From Hymenobacter metallilatus (GTDB lineage: Bacteria; Bacteroidota; Bacteroidia; Cytophagales; Hymenobacteraceae), in assembly GCF_003944705.1 (NCBI RefSeq), contig NZ_RWIS01000002.1, forward strand, positions 186,001-250,000: 64,000 bases of DNA. Reading direction: 5' to 3'. The translations under genes were made by a program, and so were the position numbers. Below, piece by piece: positions 17,257 to 25,655 of the stretch. The notes under the pieces are model-generated. The model was given only the letters and a program-made list of their open reading frames with translations. It was not told the DNA's origin and searched no databases. Every line of letters begins with the position of its first letter. Positions within the stretch are counted from its first letter, which is position 1.

Positions 17257-18204
17257 TTAGGGCGTGCTGGGGCGGGGCAGTTGCTGCTCCAGCTCCTGAA
17301 TGCGCTGCTGCTGCTCCCTCACCTGCTGTTCCAGGGCAAGGGTGCGGAACATTACCTTGGCCTCCAGGCTCTTGTAGGCATGTTCCAGTTCCTCCTCGCG
17401 GCGGCGCAGGGCTGCCTGCACCAGCATATGGTCGTGAATGTCGGTGCAGGTGCCAAACCACTTCAGCACGTGGCCGGCTTCGTCTTTAAGCGGCAGGGCC
17501 CGGCCCAGAAACCACCGGTACTCTCCGTTCTGCTGCCGGAAGCGGTACTCCACCTCGTACAGCTGAGCAGTAGCCAGGGAGGTATTCCAGCGTTCCAGGC
17601 AGCGGGGCAAATCTTCGGGATGAATGACCGGCTCCCAGCCCCATTCCTGAGCTTGAGCCAGCGTTTGGCCGGTATACTCCATCCAGCGGCGGTTGAAGTA
17701 CGTAACGCCCCCATCGGCGCGGGCAATCCAGATGATTTCGGGTACGCACTCGGCCAGGAATTCAAATTCCTGCACCTGCTGCTGCCGGGCCTGCGAATGA
17801 GCCTGCGTATCGGTAATATCCTTGGTAACGCCCTGAAACCGCACGGGCTGCCCGGTAGTGGGGTCGAAGGTGGCCAGGCCCGTGGAGCGCACCCACCGCT
17901 CTTCGCCGCTCGACCACAGCACCCGGTATTCCAGCGCAAACCGACCGTTACTACCCGGCTGCAGCGCCCGGGCAATACCCTGCTCAAGCGCCTGCCGGTC
18001 GGCCGCGTGGGCTACATGCAATAAGTGGTCGAACAACACCGGCTCGGTCTGAGCAAAGCCAAACAGCTGTTTGCACCGGGCCGAGCAGGTAAACTGGCGG
18101 CTGGTGAGGTCCATTTCCCACACGCCTACGCCAGCTGCCTCCAGGGCGGCTTCAATGCGTTCCAAGGGCAGCAGAGAGTCGGGGGTAAGCGGTAAATCAG
18201 CCAT
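17257..18204 (-). CDS. PAS-only signalling protein (two PAS domains, no kinase), module copy 1
   Basis: 315 aa. Two PAS domains (about 15-135 and 148-265): the first has GVGVWEMDLTSRQFTCS and YRVLWSSGEERWVRSTG; the second has WIARADGGVTYFNRRWMEYTG, EYRFRQQNGEYRWFLGRALP and WFGTCTDIHD. A C-terminal coiled coil carries LEAKVMFRTLALEQQV. There is no HisKA, HATPase, GGDEF or phosphatase domain. The protein at 53818-55074 is a paralogue with three PAS domains and the same C-terminal tag. The upstream gene (18235-18597) likewise has a paralogue upstream of that gene, about 30 nt apart in both cases, so this is a duplicated two-gene unit. Confidence 0.85.
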   Translation of the reverse strand: MADLPLTPDSLLPLERIEAALEAAGVGVWEMDLTSRQFTCSARCKQLFGFAQTEPVLFDHLLHVAHAADRQALEQGIARALQPGSNGRFALEYRVLWSSGEERWVRSTGLATFDPTTGQPVRFQGVTKDITDTQAHSQARQQQVQEFEFLAECVPEIIWIARADGGVTYFNRRWMEYTGQTLAQAQEWGWEPVIHPEDLPRCLERWNTSLATAQLYEVEYRFRQQNGEYRWFLGRALPLKDEAGHVLKWFGTCTDIHDHMLVQAALRRREEELEHAYKSLEAKVMFRTLALEQQVREQQQRIQELEQQLPRPSTP

Positions 18205-18234
18205 AAGGGAGTGCAAAGCCTGGACCGGTAAACG

Positions 18235-18597
18235 CTAAGGGTGCGTAAGCTCGATTTCTAAGCCCGATTGAAAATATAAAATAAGCCGACGTTGCGCACG
18301 CGAAGGAGTAAGCCGGAAGCGGGTTACCAGAGCCTGCATTTCGCCTTCGGGCATAGTCAGCACCAGATAGGGCTGGCCGAGCAGGTCGTCGCGCTCCACC
18401 CTCCAACGGCCAAGGAGGGTGCCCCGCGGCCCTAACAGGTGCCACTGAGCATCCGTAAACTCCATTTGCTGGGCGTGCAGCCACACCTCCGACGAGGCAC
18501 GACCGGCATGCAAAATCCGAACTTGCCAGCGGGCGTACAAATATTCTAAGGGCAGTACTCGTAAGTTTACGTCGTAGAGTACTTCAGCGGAAGACAT
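18235..18597 (-). CDS. Small protein of the PAS module, copy 1 (unknown family)
   Basis: A 120-aa cytoplasmic protein with no recognised domain. It is homologous along its length to the protein at 53423-53782. Shared positions are YDVNL..LP near the N-terminus, a W at about 24, then GRW.V.RDDLL..PYL.L, ALVTR.R and the C-terminal LYFQSG.E..LT.P. The predicted fold is mostly beta strands. It is encoded 30 nt upstream of the PAS-only gene, so the two are likely co-transcribed and may interact. The start at ATG 18597 aligns with the paralogue. Confidence 0.75.
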   Translation of the reverse strand: MSSAEVLYDVNLRVLPLEYLYARWQVRILHAGRASSEVWLHAQQMEFTDAQWHLLGPRGTLLGRWRVERDDLLGQPYLVLTMPEGEMQALVTRFRLTPSRAQRRLILYFQSGLEIELTHP

Positions 18598-18712
18598 TCG
18601 TCTGAATAAGTTGTGCACGCATCGCTTTGCTCACCTTTCTGGAGCTTAGCATGGCTAGCAGAGCAGTTTTTTTCGTAAGAGAAGCTATTCTAAGAACCCA
18701 AGTGCGTTGGTT

Positions 18713-19156
18713 ATGAGTCCGAAACCAGGGAATACGAAGGTAGAATCCCCCCCGCCGAACTCGTTGGCTACTTCTCCCGACTCATTATCGGATTCACCCC
18801 AGGTGACAAATGGTCTTACAAAAATAGGAAAAAGTCTTACAGATATTCCTTCTGCTCCGGAAAATACTCCGGTTATCCGGCGCAAACCTGGTCGTCCGCC
18901 CCGGCCTACCACGGCCCCGGTTACGTGGTCGGTGCGCGGAGTAACCCGCGAAACCCGTGCCACGCTGGAACAGGCCGCCGCCCGCAGCGGTAAAACGCTG
19001 GGCCAGTACCTGAACGAGGACATCAGGGCATTTGCCGCCCAGCAGCTACGCCACCGCACGGTGCCTCCCACCGATTTGCAGGACCAGGTGAACTACCTGC
19101 GGCAGCTGGTGGAGAACCTGGCGGCCATGCTGGCTGCCCATCCCCCCCGCGAGTAA
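18713..19156 (+). CDS. DNA-binding protein with AT-hook and ribbon-helix-helix-like domain
   Basis: 147 aa. An unstructured Ser/Pro-rich N-terminus, an AT-hook core RRKPGRPPRP (56-65), then an RHH-like segment TWSVRGVTRETRATLEQAAARS (71-92 and on through YLNEDIRAFA), and a C-terminal amphipathic helix (LQDQVNYLRQLVENLAAML) that could oligomerise. It is transcribed divergently from PAS module copy 1 and could regulate it. ATG 18713 is preferred over TTG 18707. Confidence 0.65.
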   Translation: MSPKPGNTKVESPPPNSLATSPDSLSDSPQVTNGLTKIGKSLTDIPSAPENTPVIRRKPGRPPRPTTAPVTWSVRGVTRETRATLEQAAARSGKTLGQYLNEDIRAFAAQQLRHRTVPPTDLQDQVNYLRQLVENLAAMLAAHPPRE

Positions 19157-19160
19157 GCAC

Positions 19161-20021
19161 CTAACTCAGCTGCTCTTTGAATAGCTTTAAGGTCCGGCTC
19201 CAGGCTAGCTTAGCCGCCTCAGCATTATAGCGGGCCGGTGAAGAGTCGTTGTTGAAGGCGTGATTTACACCCTCGTACATGTACTGCTGATAGGGTGCGT
19301 TGGCCGCTTTCAAGGCCGCTTCCCAGGCGTCTTTGCCCGCATTCACCCGCTCGTCGAGGCTGGCGTAGTGCAGCAGCAGGTGGGCCTTAATGCCGGAGGC
19401 TTCTGCAGCGGGCGGCTGCGTACCATAGTAGGCTACGGCGGCATTGAGTTGAGGGTCGTGGGTGGCGAGGCTGTTGGCCAGGGCCCCACCCCAGCAGAAG
19501 CCCACGCAGCCGGTGCGGCCGTTGCTATCGGGCCGGGCACGTAGATAACGCAAGGCCGCCAGGTAGTTTTCCATATTCTGCTGCTTATCCAGCTTGCCAA
19601 TAAGCGTGCGGCCCTCATCCTCATTGGTTGGCGTACCGCCGAACACCGACAGGGCATCTACTCCCAGTGCCACATAGCCGGCCTGCGCCACGCGCCGCGT
19701 CACATCCTTAATGTGGGGCGTCAGGCCGCGGTTTTCGTGGATAACCACTACGGCTCCGCGCTTCTTTTTGCCCTGAGGCCGCACTAGATAGCCTTTCATG
19801 GTCAAATTAGCGGCACCTGACCAGCTAACCTCTTCTTCTACCAGCTTCTCATCGGCGGCGGCCAGGGTAGCGGCTTGGGCATAGCCGGGCTCCAGCACTG
19901 CCAGCGCGGCAGCGGCCAGGGCCGTGCCGCCCGCCAACTGAACCAGCCGCTCCAGAAACTCCTTGCGGGTAAGCGGGGCATGCGTGTACTCGTCGAAAAG
20001 GTTGATAATACGCTGGTCCAT
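19161..20021 (-). CDS. Dienelactone hydrolase family protein (exported)
   Basis: 286 aa. A Tat/Sec-like leader is preceded by a charged stretch (HAPLTRKEFLERLVQLAGGTALAAAALAVL). The dienelactone hydrolase fold shows VVVIHENRGL, nucleophile Cys in GCVGFCWGG, Asp in ASLDERVNAG and His in EGVNHAFNND. Members hydrolyse lactones or esters; the substrate here is unknown. The start is ATG 20021. The stop lies 5 nt from the convergent AT-hook gene stop. Confidence 0.85.
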   Translation of the reverse strand: MDQRIINLFDEYTHAPLTRKEFLERLVQLAGGTALAAAALAVLEPGYAQAATLAAADEKLVEEEVSWSGAANLTMKGYLVRPQGKKKRGAVVVIHENRGLTPHIKDVTRRVAQAGYVALGVDALSVFGGTPTNEDEGRTLIGKLDKQQNMENYLAALRYLRARPDSNGRTGCVGFCWGGALANSLATHDPQLNAAVAYYGTQPPAAEASGIKAHLLLHYASLDERVNAGKDAWEAALKAANAPYQQYMYEGVNHAFNNDSSPARYNAEAAKLAWSRTLKLFKEQLS

Positions 20022-20212
20022 AGGGGGTAGGTGGGTAAGTGGTGGCGGAGAAAGATAGGCAAACCCATTCGAAGCTGCACCAGTGCTGGGCCATTCAGAC
20101 CCCGGTTTCCGGCACTCAGTCGATTTTTCCGGCACTCCCACGAAAGTACCTGCTTTTGGGTGCTCCACTGGCCAGTTTTGGCCCATTCATCACCAACACC
20201 ACTTTTAACGCT

Positions 20213-20989
20213 ATGGACACAAAGCAACTTGCCCGCGACGTAAAATTCCTCAAAGCCTATGCCCTGGGTGCCACCCTGGTGCCAGCAATAGCTCTGCTCT
20301 GCGCCTTTGGCAAACCCGACAAGCCGGTGCGATTCAAGGAAATATCGGTGGAGCGCCTGAACCTGGTGGAAGCCGATGGTACCCTGAAAATGATGATGAG
20401 TAACAAGGCCCGGTTTCCGCAGGGCGTTACGGTTGAGGGCAAACACCTGAGCTACAAGCGGGAGCACCCTGGTATGTTATTCTTTAACGATAAGGGCGAA
20501 GAGTGCGGAGGGCTGATTTTTGGGGGACAGAAGGATAAGGATGGTAAGGTAGCGGCAGGTGGCCACCTGTCGTTCGACCGGTTTGGGCAGGACCAGGTTA
20601 TTGCCCTGAACTACCAGGAGCACGGCGGCGGCTACAAGGCCGGCCTCACCTTCAACGATGCCCCCGACGAATCGATGGTGACGCTGGAGGAGAAGTACAA
20701 GAATGCCACGCCCGAAGAAAAGCAGAAAGCGGTGCAGGAAGGCAAGCTGGGCCTGCTCACCCGCATGTACGTGGGCACCACAGTCGGCCGCTCCTCGGCC
20801 ATGATTATGGCTGACCAGCGTGGGGCCACCCGCGTAATGCTGGTAGCCAATACCACTCAGTCGACCTTGGATTTCAAGGACAGCCAGGGCCGTACCCGTC
20901 TTACTATTGGGGTTGATAAGAATAACCAGCCGGTGTTGCGCTTCCTGGACGAAAATGGTAAGGAAACCAAGGCTACCGGTCAGCTCTAA
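20213..20989 (+). CDS. Membrane-anchored protein of unknown function
   Basis: 258 aa. An N-terminal membrane segment (FLKAYALGATLVPAIALLCAF), then a repetitive beta-rich domain beginning FKEISVERLNLVEADGTLKMMMSN and including GGLIFGGQKDKDG, ALNYQEHGGG and LDFKDSQGRTRLTIGVD. The pattern of DG/DN turns suggests stacked strands. I do not recognise a family with known function. It is divergent from the dienelactone hydrolase gene. Confidence 0.65.
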   Translation: MDTKQLARDVKFLKAYALGATLVPAIALLCAFGKPDKPVRFKEISVERLNLVEADGTLKMMMSNKARFPQGVTVEGKHLSYKREHPGMLFFNDKGEECGGLIFGGQKDKDGKVAAGGHLSFDRFGQDQVIALNYQEHGGGYKAGLTFNDAPDESMVTLEEKYKNATPEEKQKAVQEGKLGLLTRMYVGTTVGRSSAMIMADQRGATRVMLVANTTQSTLDFKDSQGRTRLTIGVDKNNQPVLRFLDENGKETKATGQL

Positions 20990-21188
20990 CGATTACCCTG
21001 ATAGGGGCTGGCCGCCCGGGTGTCGGCCGGACGGGTGGCTAGCTCCCGCAGCTACGTTACGCCCGGCCACGAACGGTAGAGCTGGGTTGGCAACTGGTGC
21101 CCGGGAGCTGCTTGGTACACCTGAGTGCCACAACCTTGGGCCGCAGTAAGGGCGAAACAACGTAGTTTCCGGCCACCATATCCTGCTT

Positions 21189-22229
21189 ATGCGCAAAAAA
21201 CCCTGGTTTTACCTGTTCGTGCTGCTGCTGTCGGGGCTGCTAGCCTTATACACACGCCTGACTATGGCGGTGACGGCCGAGGAATTCTACCTCTATCCGG
21301 ATGCGCCCTTCTGGATTTTTCTGGAAGCCTTGCTGGTTGTGTTTGTGCTCGACCGGCTACACGCTCATGCCACGCGCCGGGAGCGGGCCAGTGGCCGGGC
21401 CCGCTACTACTTTGGTCTGCTGTGGCAGGGCGGCCTGCTTTTCGTGGGCACACTGCAGCTGCTGAATGCGCTGCTGGTACTTGTGGGCGTTGCCCGCGGC
21501 GACTTTGGCAACTGGTACGCCCTGGTCCGCAGCTTGTCGTCGGATGTGTTTCTGTACCTGCTGGTGGGAAGCGTATACCTGCCGTTTCTGTACCAGCAAC
21601 ACGCCAACCAGGTGCGGGTGGAAGTGGAGCGGCTGGAAAAAGCAGCTACCCAGGCTCGCCTTCAAGCCCTGCAGCAGCACGTCGACCCTCATTTCCTGTT
21701 TAATAACCTCAATATTCTGGCTGCCCTCATCGAGCCGGCTAACACGGCTGCCCTCAACTATGTAGCGCATCTGGCCAGCCTCTACCGTTACCTGGTGCGT
21801 ACCCGCCAGCACGATGCCGTGCCAGTAGCCGAGGAACTGGCTTTTCTGCACGATTATCAGTTTTTGCTGCAACGGCGCTTTGGGGCCGCGTACGTGTTTG
21901 AGGAGGATGTGCAGGTACCCGCCGAGGAGCTGCAGCACCTGCTTATTCCGCCCGGGGTAGGGCAGGAGTTGCTTACCAATGCCCTCAAGCATAACCTGGG
22001 CAGCCGAAACCGGCCCCTGCACGTGCGCCTTACCCTTACTGCTACCAGCCTGCAGGTACGCAATGCCCGCCAGACCCGCCCCGTACCGGCCCCCGGTGAG
22101 GGAAGCGGGCTGGCGGGTTTGCGGGCCCGGTTGGCCCTGCTGCACCCTACCCCCGTGCGCATCGACGATACCCCCGAGTACTTCAGCATAACACTGCCCC
22201 TGGTACGACGCGCGCCCGCGCCAGCGTAA
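21189..22229 (+). CDS. LytS-family sensor histidine kinase
   Basis: 346 aa. Four N-terminal membrane helices (about 7-25, 40-57, 76-100, 115-135), a coiled linker, then the His_kinase domain with phospho-acceptor His168 in QQHVDPHFLFNNLN. A compact HATPase follows (GQELLTNALKHN and GSGLAGLRARLALLHP). It pairs with the LytTR regulator that starts 166 nt downstream. The signal is unknown; no extracytoplasmic domain is evident, so it may sense the membrane state. Confidence 0.88.
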   Translation: MRKKPWFYLFVLLLSGLLALYTRLTMAVTAEEFYLYPDAPFWIFLEALLVVFVLDRLHAHATRRERASGRARYYFGLLWQGGLLFVGTLQLLNALLVLVGVARGDFGNWYALVRSLSSDVFLYLLVGSVYLPFLYQQHANQVRVEVERLEKAATQARLQALQQHVDPHFLFNNLNILAALIEPANTAALNYVAHLASLYRYLVRTRQHDAVPVAEELAFLHDYQFLLQRRFGAAYVFEEDVQVPAEELQHLLIPPGVGQELLTNALKHNLGSRNRPLHVRLTLTATSLQVRNARQTRPVPAPGEGSGLAGLRARLALLHPTPVRIDDTPEYFSITLPLVRRAPAPA

Positions 22230-22395
22230 GGGCCACCTGAGGAAGCCGCCAGAACGTGTTGCTCCAGGTTAACCGCTCCTGCCTGTCGGTACCAGAGTGT
22301 GTGGTGCATTGGGGCGGAGTTCTGGATACTTATTCTTCCGGTCTGTACTTTCCGCGCGTTTCGTTCAGCCTCTGTATTTTCTATCCTTTGCTTTC

Positions 22396-23157
22396 ATGCT
22401 TCGCCTCTTACTGCTTGAAGATGAGGAGCCGGCCCTCGACCAGCTCCGCCGTTTTGCATTGCACTATGCCCCCACTGCTACCATTGTTAGCGAGTGCCAG
22501 CAGGTAAGTGAGGCGGCTGACTTCCTGCGCCAGTACCCCGCCCCCGACCTGATCTTATCCGATATTGAGCTGCTGGATGGCAATGTATTTCAACTCTTCG
22601 GACAGGTAGCCGTTAGCAGCCCCGTTATCTTTGTCACGGCCTACGATTCGTTTCTGGTGCAGGCGTTTGAGCAGAATGGAATTGCTTATGTACTAAAGCC
22701 GGTGCAGTACACGCAGTTTGCGGCCGCCATGCACAAGTTTGAGCGGTTGCGACAGTCGTTCCAGGGAGCGGCGCTGCAGCAGCTGGCCGCTACGTTGGGT
22801 AGCGCACCGGGGCCGGCCTATAAGCAGCGGCTGGTAAGCAAGTCCCGGCAAGGTTTGTACCTGCTGGAGGTACCCGATCTGGCATATTTTCAGCTGCGCC
22901 ATGGCGTTACGCACGCCGTTGATGGGCAGGGCCGGGCGTTTGTGCTCAACGAAACCCTCAGTCAGCTAGAGGCCCAGCTCGACCCCACCCGATTCTTCCG
23001 CCTCAACCGCACCGAAATGGTACAGCTCAGCGCCATTGAGCGGCTGGAACCCTATTTCAACGATACGCTGGTGGTCCATCTGAAAGGCCAGGCTGTTAGC
23101 CTGACGGCCAGCACCCACCGTACCCCGGAGCTCCGTCGTTGGCTGGGTATAAAATGA
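22396..23157 (+). CDS. LytTR-family response regulator
   Basis: 253 aa. Receiver domain with acidic pair LLEDEEP, phospho-acceptor Asp56 in LILSDIELLDG, Thr in FVTAYDS and Lys in YVLKPV. A C-terminal LytTR DNA-binding domain (about 150-253) has FFRLNRTEMVQLSAIERLEPYFNDTLVV. It is the partner of the upstream kinase. The start ATG 22396 fits the receiver start. Confidence 0.9.
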   Translation: MLRLLLLEDEEPALDQLRRFALHYAPTATIVSECQQVSEAADFLRQYPAPDLILSDIELLDGNVFQLFGQVAVSSPVIFVTAYDSFLVQAFEQNGIAYVLKPVQYTQFAAAMHKFERLRQSFQGAALQQLAATLGSAPGPAYKQRLVSKSRQGLYLLEVPDLAYFQLRHGVTHAVDGQGRAFVLNETLSQLEAQLDPTRFFRLNRTEMVQLSAIERLEPYFNDTLVVHLKGQAVSLTASTHRTPELRRWLGIK

Positions 23158-23210
23158 TACGCCCGGCTGCCACTGGCAGCCGGGAGAACAGGAAGCTATT
23201 CTGAGCGCAC

Positions 23211-23579
23211 TTATTCTTCCCGATGCACAGTGGCCGGGCTAAAAGCCGGCACGCACACCGACCAGTACTCGCACTCGGCATCAAAGGGGTTGGAGTAGCG
23301 CACCCGGGCTCCGGCCCTGATCAGCAACGACTCGCCGGCTCCTAGCTCCACCACGTCGCCGTCAATTTCAAACCGCTTGCGGCCACGCACTACTATCGTT
23401 ACCTCGTCGAACTCCGGACGCTGATAAGGCTCGCTCCACTGCGGCGGGGCCACCATATGAGCCACACTATACTGGTCGGTGCCGGTACTGGCCAGGCCAA
23501 TGTGTTCCTCAATAAGTTTCCCGTCGGTGGTGGGTACTACAAATGGATTTTGCTGACGGAAATAACGTTTCTCTGACAT
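23211..23579 (-). CDS. Cupin-domain protein
   Basis: 122 aa, single cupin barrel: PEFDEVTIVVRGRKRFEIDGD (cupin motif 1 region) and AGESLLIRAGARVRYSNPFD (motif 2). The usual metal-binding histidines are mostly replaced. The form resembles EutQ-like small cupins. No neighbour suggests a pathway. Confidence 0.75.
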   Translation of the reverse strand: MSEKRYFRQQNPFVVPTTDGKLIEEHIGLASTGTDQYSVAHMVAPPQWSEPYQRPEFDEVTIVVRGRKRFEIDGDVVELGAGESLLIRAGARVRYSNPFDAECEYWSVCVPAFSPATVHREE

Positions 23580-23660
23580 TGGTAAGCAACTGAAGCGGAA
23601 AACTACGTGAAAAAACCTGCTAAGGCCGCAGGCTACAACTCCTGACCTCCAACGGCCCGG

Positions 23661-23915
23661 TTATTGGCCTTTGGGCGGGCTGGTTTCGGTGCCAGGGCAA
23701 GGACCTTGCGTAAAAGTTTTAACCCCGGCATTGCTCGCCTGACAAGCGTTGCTGTAGGTTTGGTTGTTGCAGCCGCAAACGGGCGCGTACTCCATGGTAC
23801 ACATGGCATCTTGCCTGATTTTGCTGGGGTCGATACAGTCAGTAGTCGGCGGAGTTTCACGCTGACAGGCCAGCAGCAGCAGGCCCGAGGCCGCCAGAGA
23901 AGCAAATTTGAGCAT
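23661..23915 (-). CDS. Lipoprotein with Kazal-type protease inhibitor domain
   Basis: 84 aa. A lipobox LLLLAC gives a lipidated Cys17. A Kazal motif follows: CIDPSKIRQDAMCTMEYAPVCG and then CNNQTYSNACQAS, with the six-cysteine spacing expected of a Kazal fold. It is probably anchored to the outer or inner membrane and could protect the cell from serine proteases. The P1 region is MEYAPVCG. Confidence 0.85.
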   Translation of the reverse strand: MLKFASLAASGLLLLACQRETPPTTDCIDPSKIRQDAMCTMEYAPVCGCNNQTYSNACQASNAGVKTFTQGPCPGTETSPPKGQ

Positions 23916-24171
23916 GGATAAGTTGGAAGGTTAAGGTAAACACACAGAAGCAAAGGAAGAGCAAACCGGCCTGGGGCAGGTCTGGCCTCTGCTCTACGGC
24001 AATGGGCCCTCAATGATAAGCCAGTGAAATATTTTCTGGTGCTAATTTTTACCTTGGGGCAAAACCTCGGCCGTGTAGCCGCGTATAGCAGGCCATAATC
24101 GGCCTATATCCTTTCGGATGAGCCGGTTTTCTCCCTAGAACCTATTTTCAACCAATCTCTCCCCACAACTC

Positions 24172-24606
24172 ATGTCGTACCACGAAGAAGACAACTCCGG
24201 TAAAATTCTCCTCGCTGCACTAGCCGGTGCCGGTGCCGGTATTATTGCTGGCCTGCTCATGGCTCCCGACAAAGGCAAAGCTACCCGCGAGAAAATTGGC
24301 ACTGCTGCTACCAAGTACAGCGGCCAACTGGGCGAGCAGCTGTCGAAATATGGCGAAGACCTCGACACAAAATTCAAAGGATATATCGAAAAGCTGGAAG
24401 ACCTGGGCCTCACGGGCGCCGGCTCTAAGCTGAAACTGAAAGGCAATTGGGATGAGGCTAAAGGCAAGCTGAAACAGCAGTACGCCCAACTCACCGATGA
24501 GGACCTGGAATACGCCGAAGGCAAAGGCGACGAGCTGGTAGGCCGCTTGCAGAACAAGCTGGGCAAAGCCAAGCACGAGGTAGTGAAACTGCTGAACGAC
24601 CTGTAG
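24172..24606 (+). CDS. YtxH-CsbD fusion stress protein
   Basis: 144 aa. The N-terminus is a YtxH-type glycine-rich membrane helix (ILLAALAGAGAGIIAGLLMAPDKGKATREK). The C-terminal half (about 88-144) matches CsbD: LKGNWDEAKGKLKQQYAQLTDEDL and then GKGDELVGRLQNKLGKAKHEV. Both families respond to general stress in other bacteria; a direct fusion is less common. A second YtxH gene without CsbD follows 140 nt downstream, after a strong terminator. Confidence 0.82.
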   Translation: MSYHEEDNSGKILLAALAGAGAGIIAGLLMAPDKGKATREKIGTAATKYSGQLGEQLSKYGEDLDTKFKGYIEKLEDLGLTGAGSKLKLKGNWDEAKGKLKQQYAQLTDEDLEYAEGKGDELVGRLQNKLGKAKHEVVKLLNDL

Positions 24607-24627
24607 GCTACCACTAACTACTAGAAC

Positions 24628-24664
24628 AAGCCCTCACCTCATGAGCAGGTGAGGGCTTTTTTTT
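24628..24664 (+). terminator. Terminator after ytxH-csbD
   Basis: AAGCCCTCACCT (24628-24639) pairs with AGGTGAGGGCTT (24646-24657), followed by eight T residues in total. This is a textbook intrinsic terminator. Confidence 0.88.
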
Positions 24665-24745
24665 AACCTGCTGCCTGTATTCTGCGTTACGTATATTCCG
24701 GTACTCAGCCGGTTGTGGCATCCTCAACCTTCATCTTTCTTTCGT

Positions 24746-25105
24746 ATGCAAGACACAAAGGGTAAAGTGATTCTTTCGTTGCTGGCCGGAGCCACGGCCG
24801 GTATTGTTGCCGGCCTGCTGCTGGCCCCCGAAACTGGCGAAGAGGCGCGCACCAACCTCAAAAAATCAGCTTCCCGCGTTGGCGACGACCTCAGTAAGCT
24901 GCTGAAAGAAGGAAAAAACCGGCTCGATGCCCTGAAAGGGCAAGCACCAGCCGATTCCGAGCAACACCACGCCGACCGCTCCGCCGCCAACGCACTGTTG
25001 GACTCCTTGGATCAGCCAGGTTCTGCAGCCTACCCCAGCGACGATGACCTCGACTATGATGGCACCGGCAGCGACTCCCGGCACTTCCCGGGCTATAAAG
25101 CCTAA
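24746..25105 (+). CDS. YtxH domain protein
   Basis: 119 aa. An N-terminal glycine-zipper membrane helix (VILSLLAGATAGIVAGLLLAPETGEEARTN) is followed by a charged, partly disordered tail rich in Asp and Ser. It is homologous to the N-terminal half of the upstream gene and lacks the CsbD part. A role in envelope stress is inferred from the family. Confidence 0.75.
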   Translation: MQDTKGKVILSLLAGATAGIVAGLLLAPETGEEARTNLKKSASRVGDDLSKLLKEGKNRLDALKGQAPADSEQHHADRSAANALLDSLDQPGSAAYPSDDDLDYDGTGSDSRHFPGYKA

Positions 25106-25129
25106 AATTTTCTGCGCGTTGCGTAACTC

Positions 25130-25360
25130 TTTTATTGGGATGCCGTTAAACTACTCACAATCATCTTGAAAGATGAGTGGAGATGTTACCAAAGCAAAAT
25201 TGCCGACCGTGGAGCTTCTGACAGGAACTGGTCAAACAACCCGTCAGTAAAATCACACGCTGTCCATCGCACAATTCTTTGGTACACCCCACTCGGAAGG
25301 GTGAGATGATTGTGTGAACCGGAAAGCCTCTCGTCCATATTCTGACGGGAGGCTTTCTTG
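25130..25360 (+). ncRNA. Candidate small RNA (or smORF) unit A of a tandem 274-bp repeat
   Basis: Unit A matches unit B (25404-25633) at a constant offset of 274-275 nt. Shared blocks are CCGTTAAA (25143), CTTGaAAGATG, AAAATTGCC (25196), GAGCTTCT (25212), CAGTAAAATC (25245), CCATCGCA (25264) and a terminator starting GAAAGCCTC (25322). An ATG smORF of 25 codons lies inside (25173-25250, ending KLPTVELLTGTGQTTRQ), but the homology runs beyond it. The terminator stem differs from that of unit B by paired changes, which points to a transcribed RNA. Confidence 0.45.
25322..25360 (+). terminator. Terminator of repeat unit A
   Basis: GAAAGCCTC(TCGTC) pairs with (GACGG)GAGGCTTTC (25322-25357) with a short loop, followed by TTG. 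It is the counterpart of the unit B terminator at offset 274. Confidence 0.7.
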
Positions 25361-25403
25361 TGTTCCTGCGGCTTCAAAAATATTTCCGGTGCTGTTTGTA
25401 ACC

Positions 25404-25633
25404 CTGTTCCGCTGCGGCCGTTAAAGCATACATAACCGACTTGCAAGATGTTGAACGAGCATCTGTAGTAAAATTGCCGGCAGTAGAGCTTCTGGAGGAG
25501 AATGGTTAACAAGATCCGCCAGTAAAATCGTACTTGCCCATCGCAAGCTTCTGCAGAAATCCTTGGTTTAACGGAAATAATAAGTCAGTTAAAAAGAAAG
25601 CCTCCTGCTATTCAATGGCAGGAGGCTTTCTGA
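25404..25633 (+). ncRNA. Candidate small RNA (or decayed smORF) unit B of a tandem 274-bp repeat
   Basis: The sister of unit A, with the same ordered blocks: CCGTTAAA at 25418, AAAATTGCC at 25470, GAGCTTCT at 25486, CAGTAAAATC at 25520, CCATCGCA at 25538 and GAAAGCCTC at 25596. The frame equivalent to the unit A smORF has only a TTG start (25441) and stops at 25509, so the peptide is not well conserved while the nucleotide blocks are. This favours RNA over protein. Confidence 0.42.
25596..25633. terminator. Bidirectional terminator: repeat unit B and lysS
   Basis: GAAAGCCTCCTGC (25596-25608) and GCAGGAGGCTTTC (25618-25630) form a perfect 13-bp stem. On the minus strand a T-rich tail (TTTCTTTTT) follows, so it also ends lysS transcription. 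Confidence 0.82.
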
Positions 25634-25655
25634 TTATACACCAGTTGGTACCATA

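Noticed and set aside
25173..25250. 25-codon smORF in repeat unit A as a real peptide gene
   Set aside because: The matching frame in unit B lacks a standard start, and homology extends outside the ORF; an RNA is more likely, though not proven.
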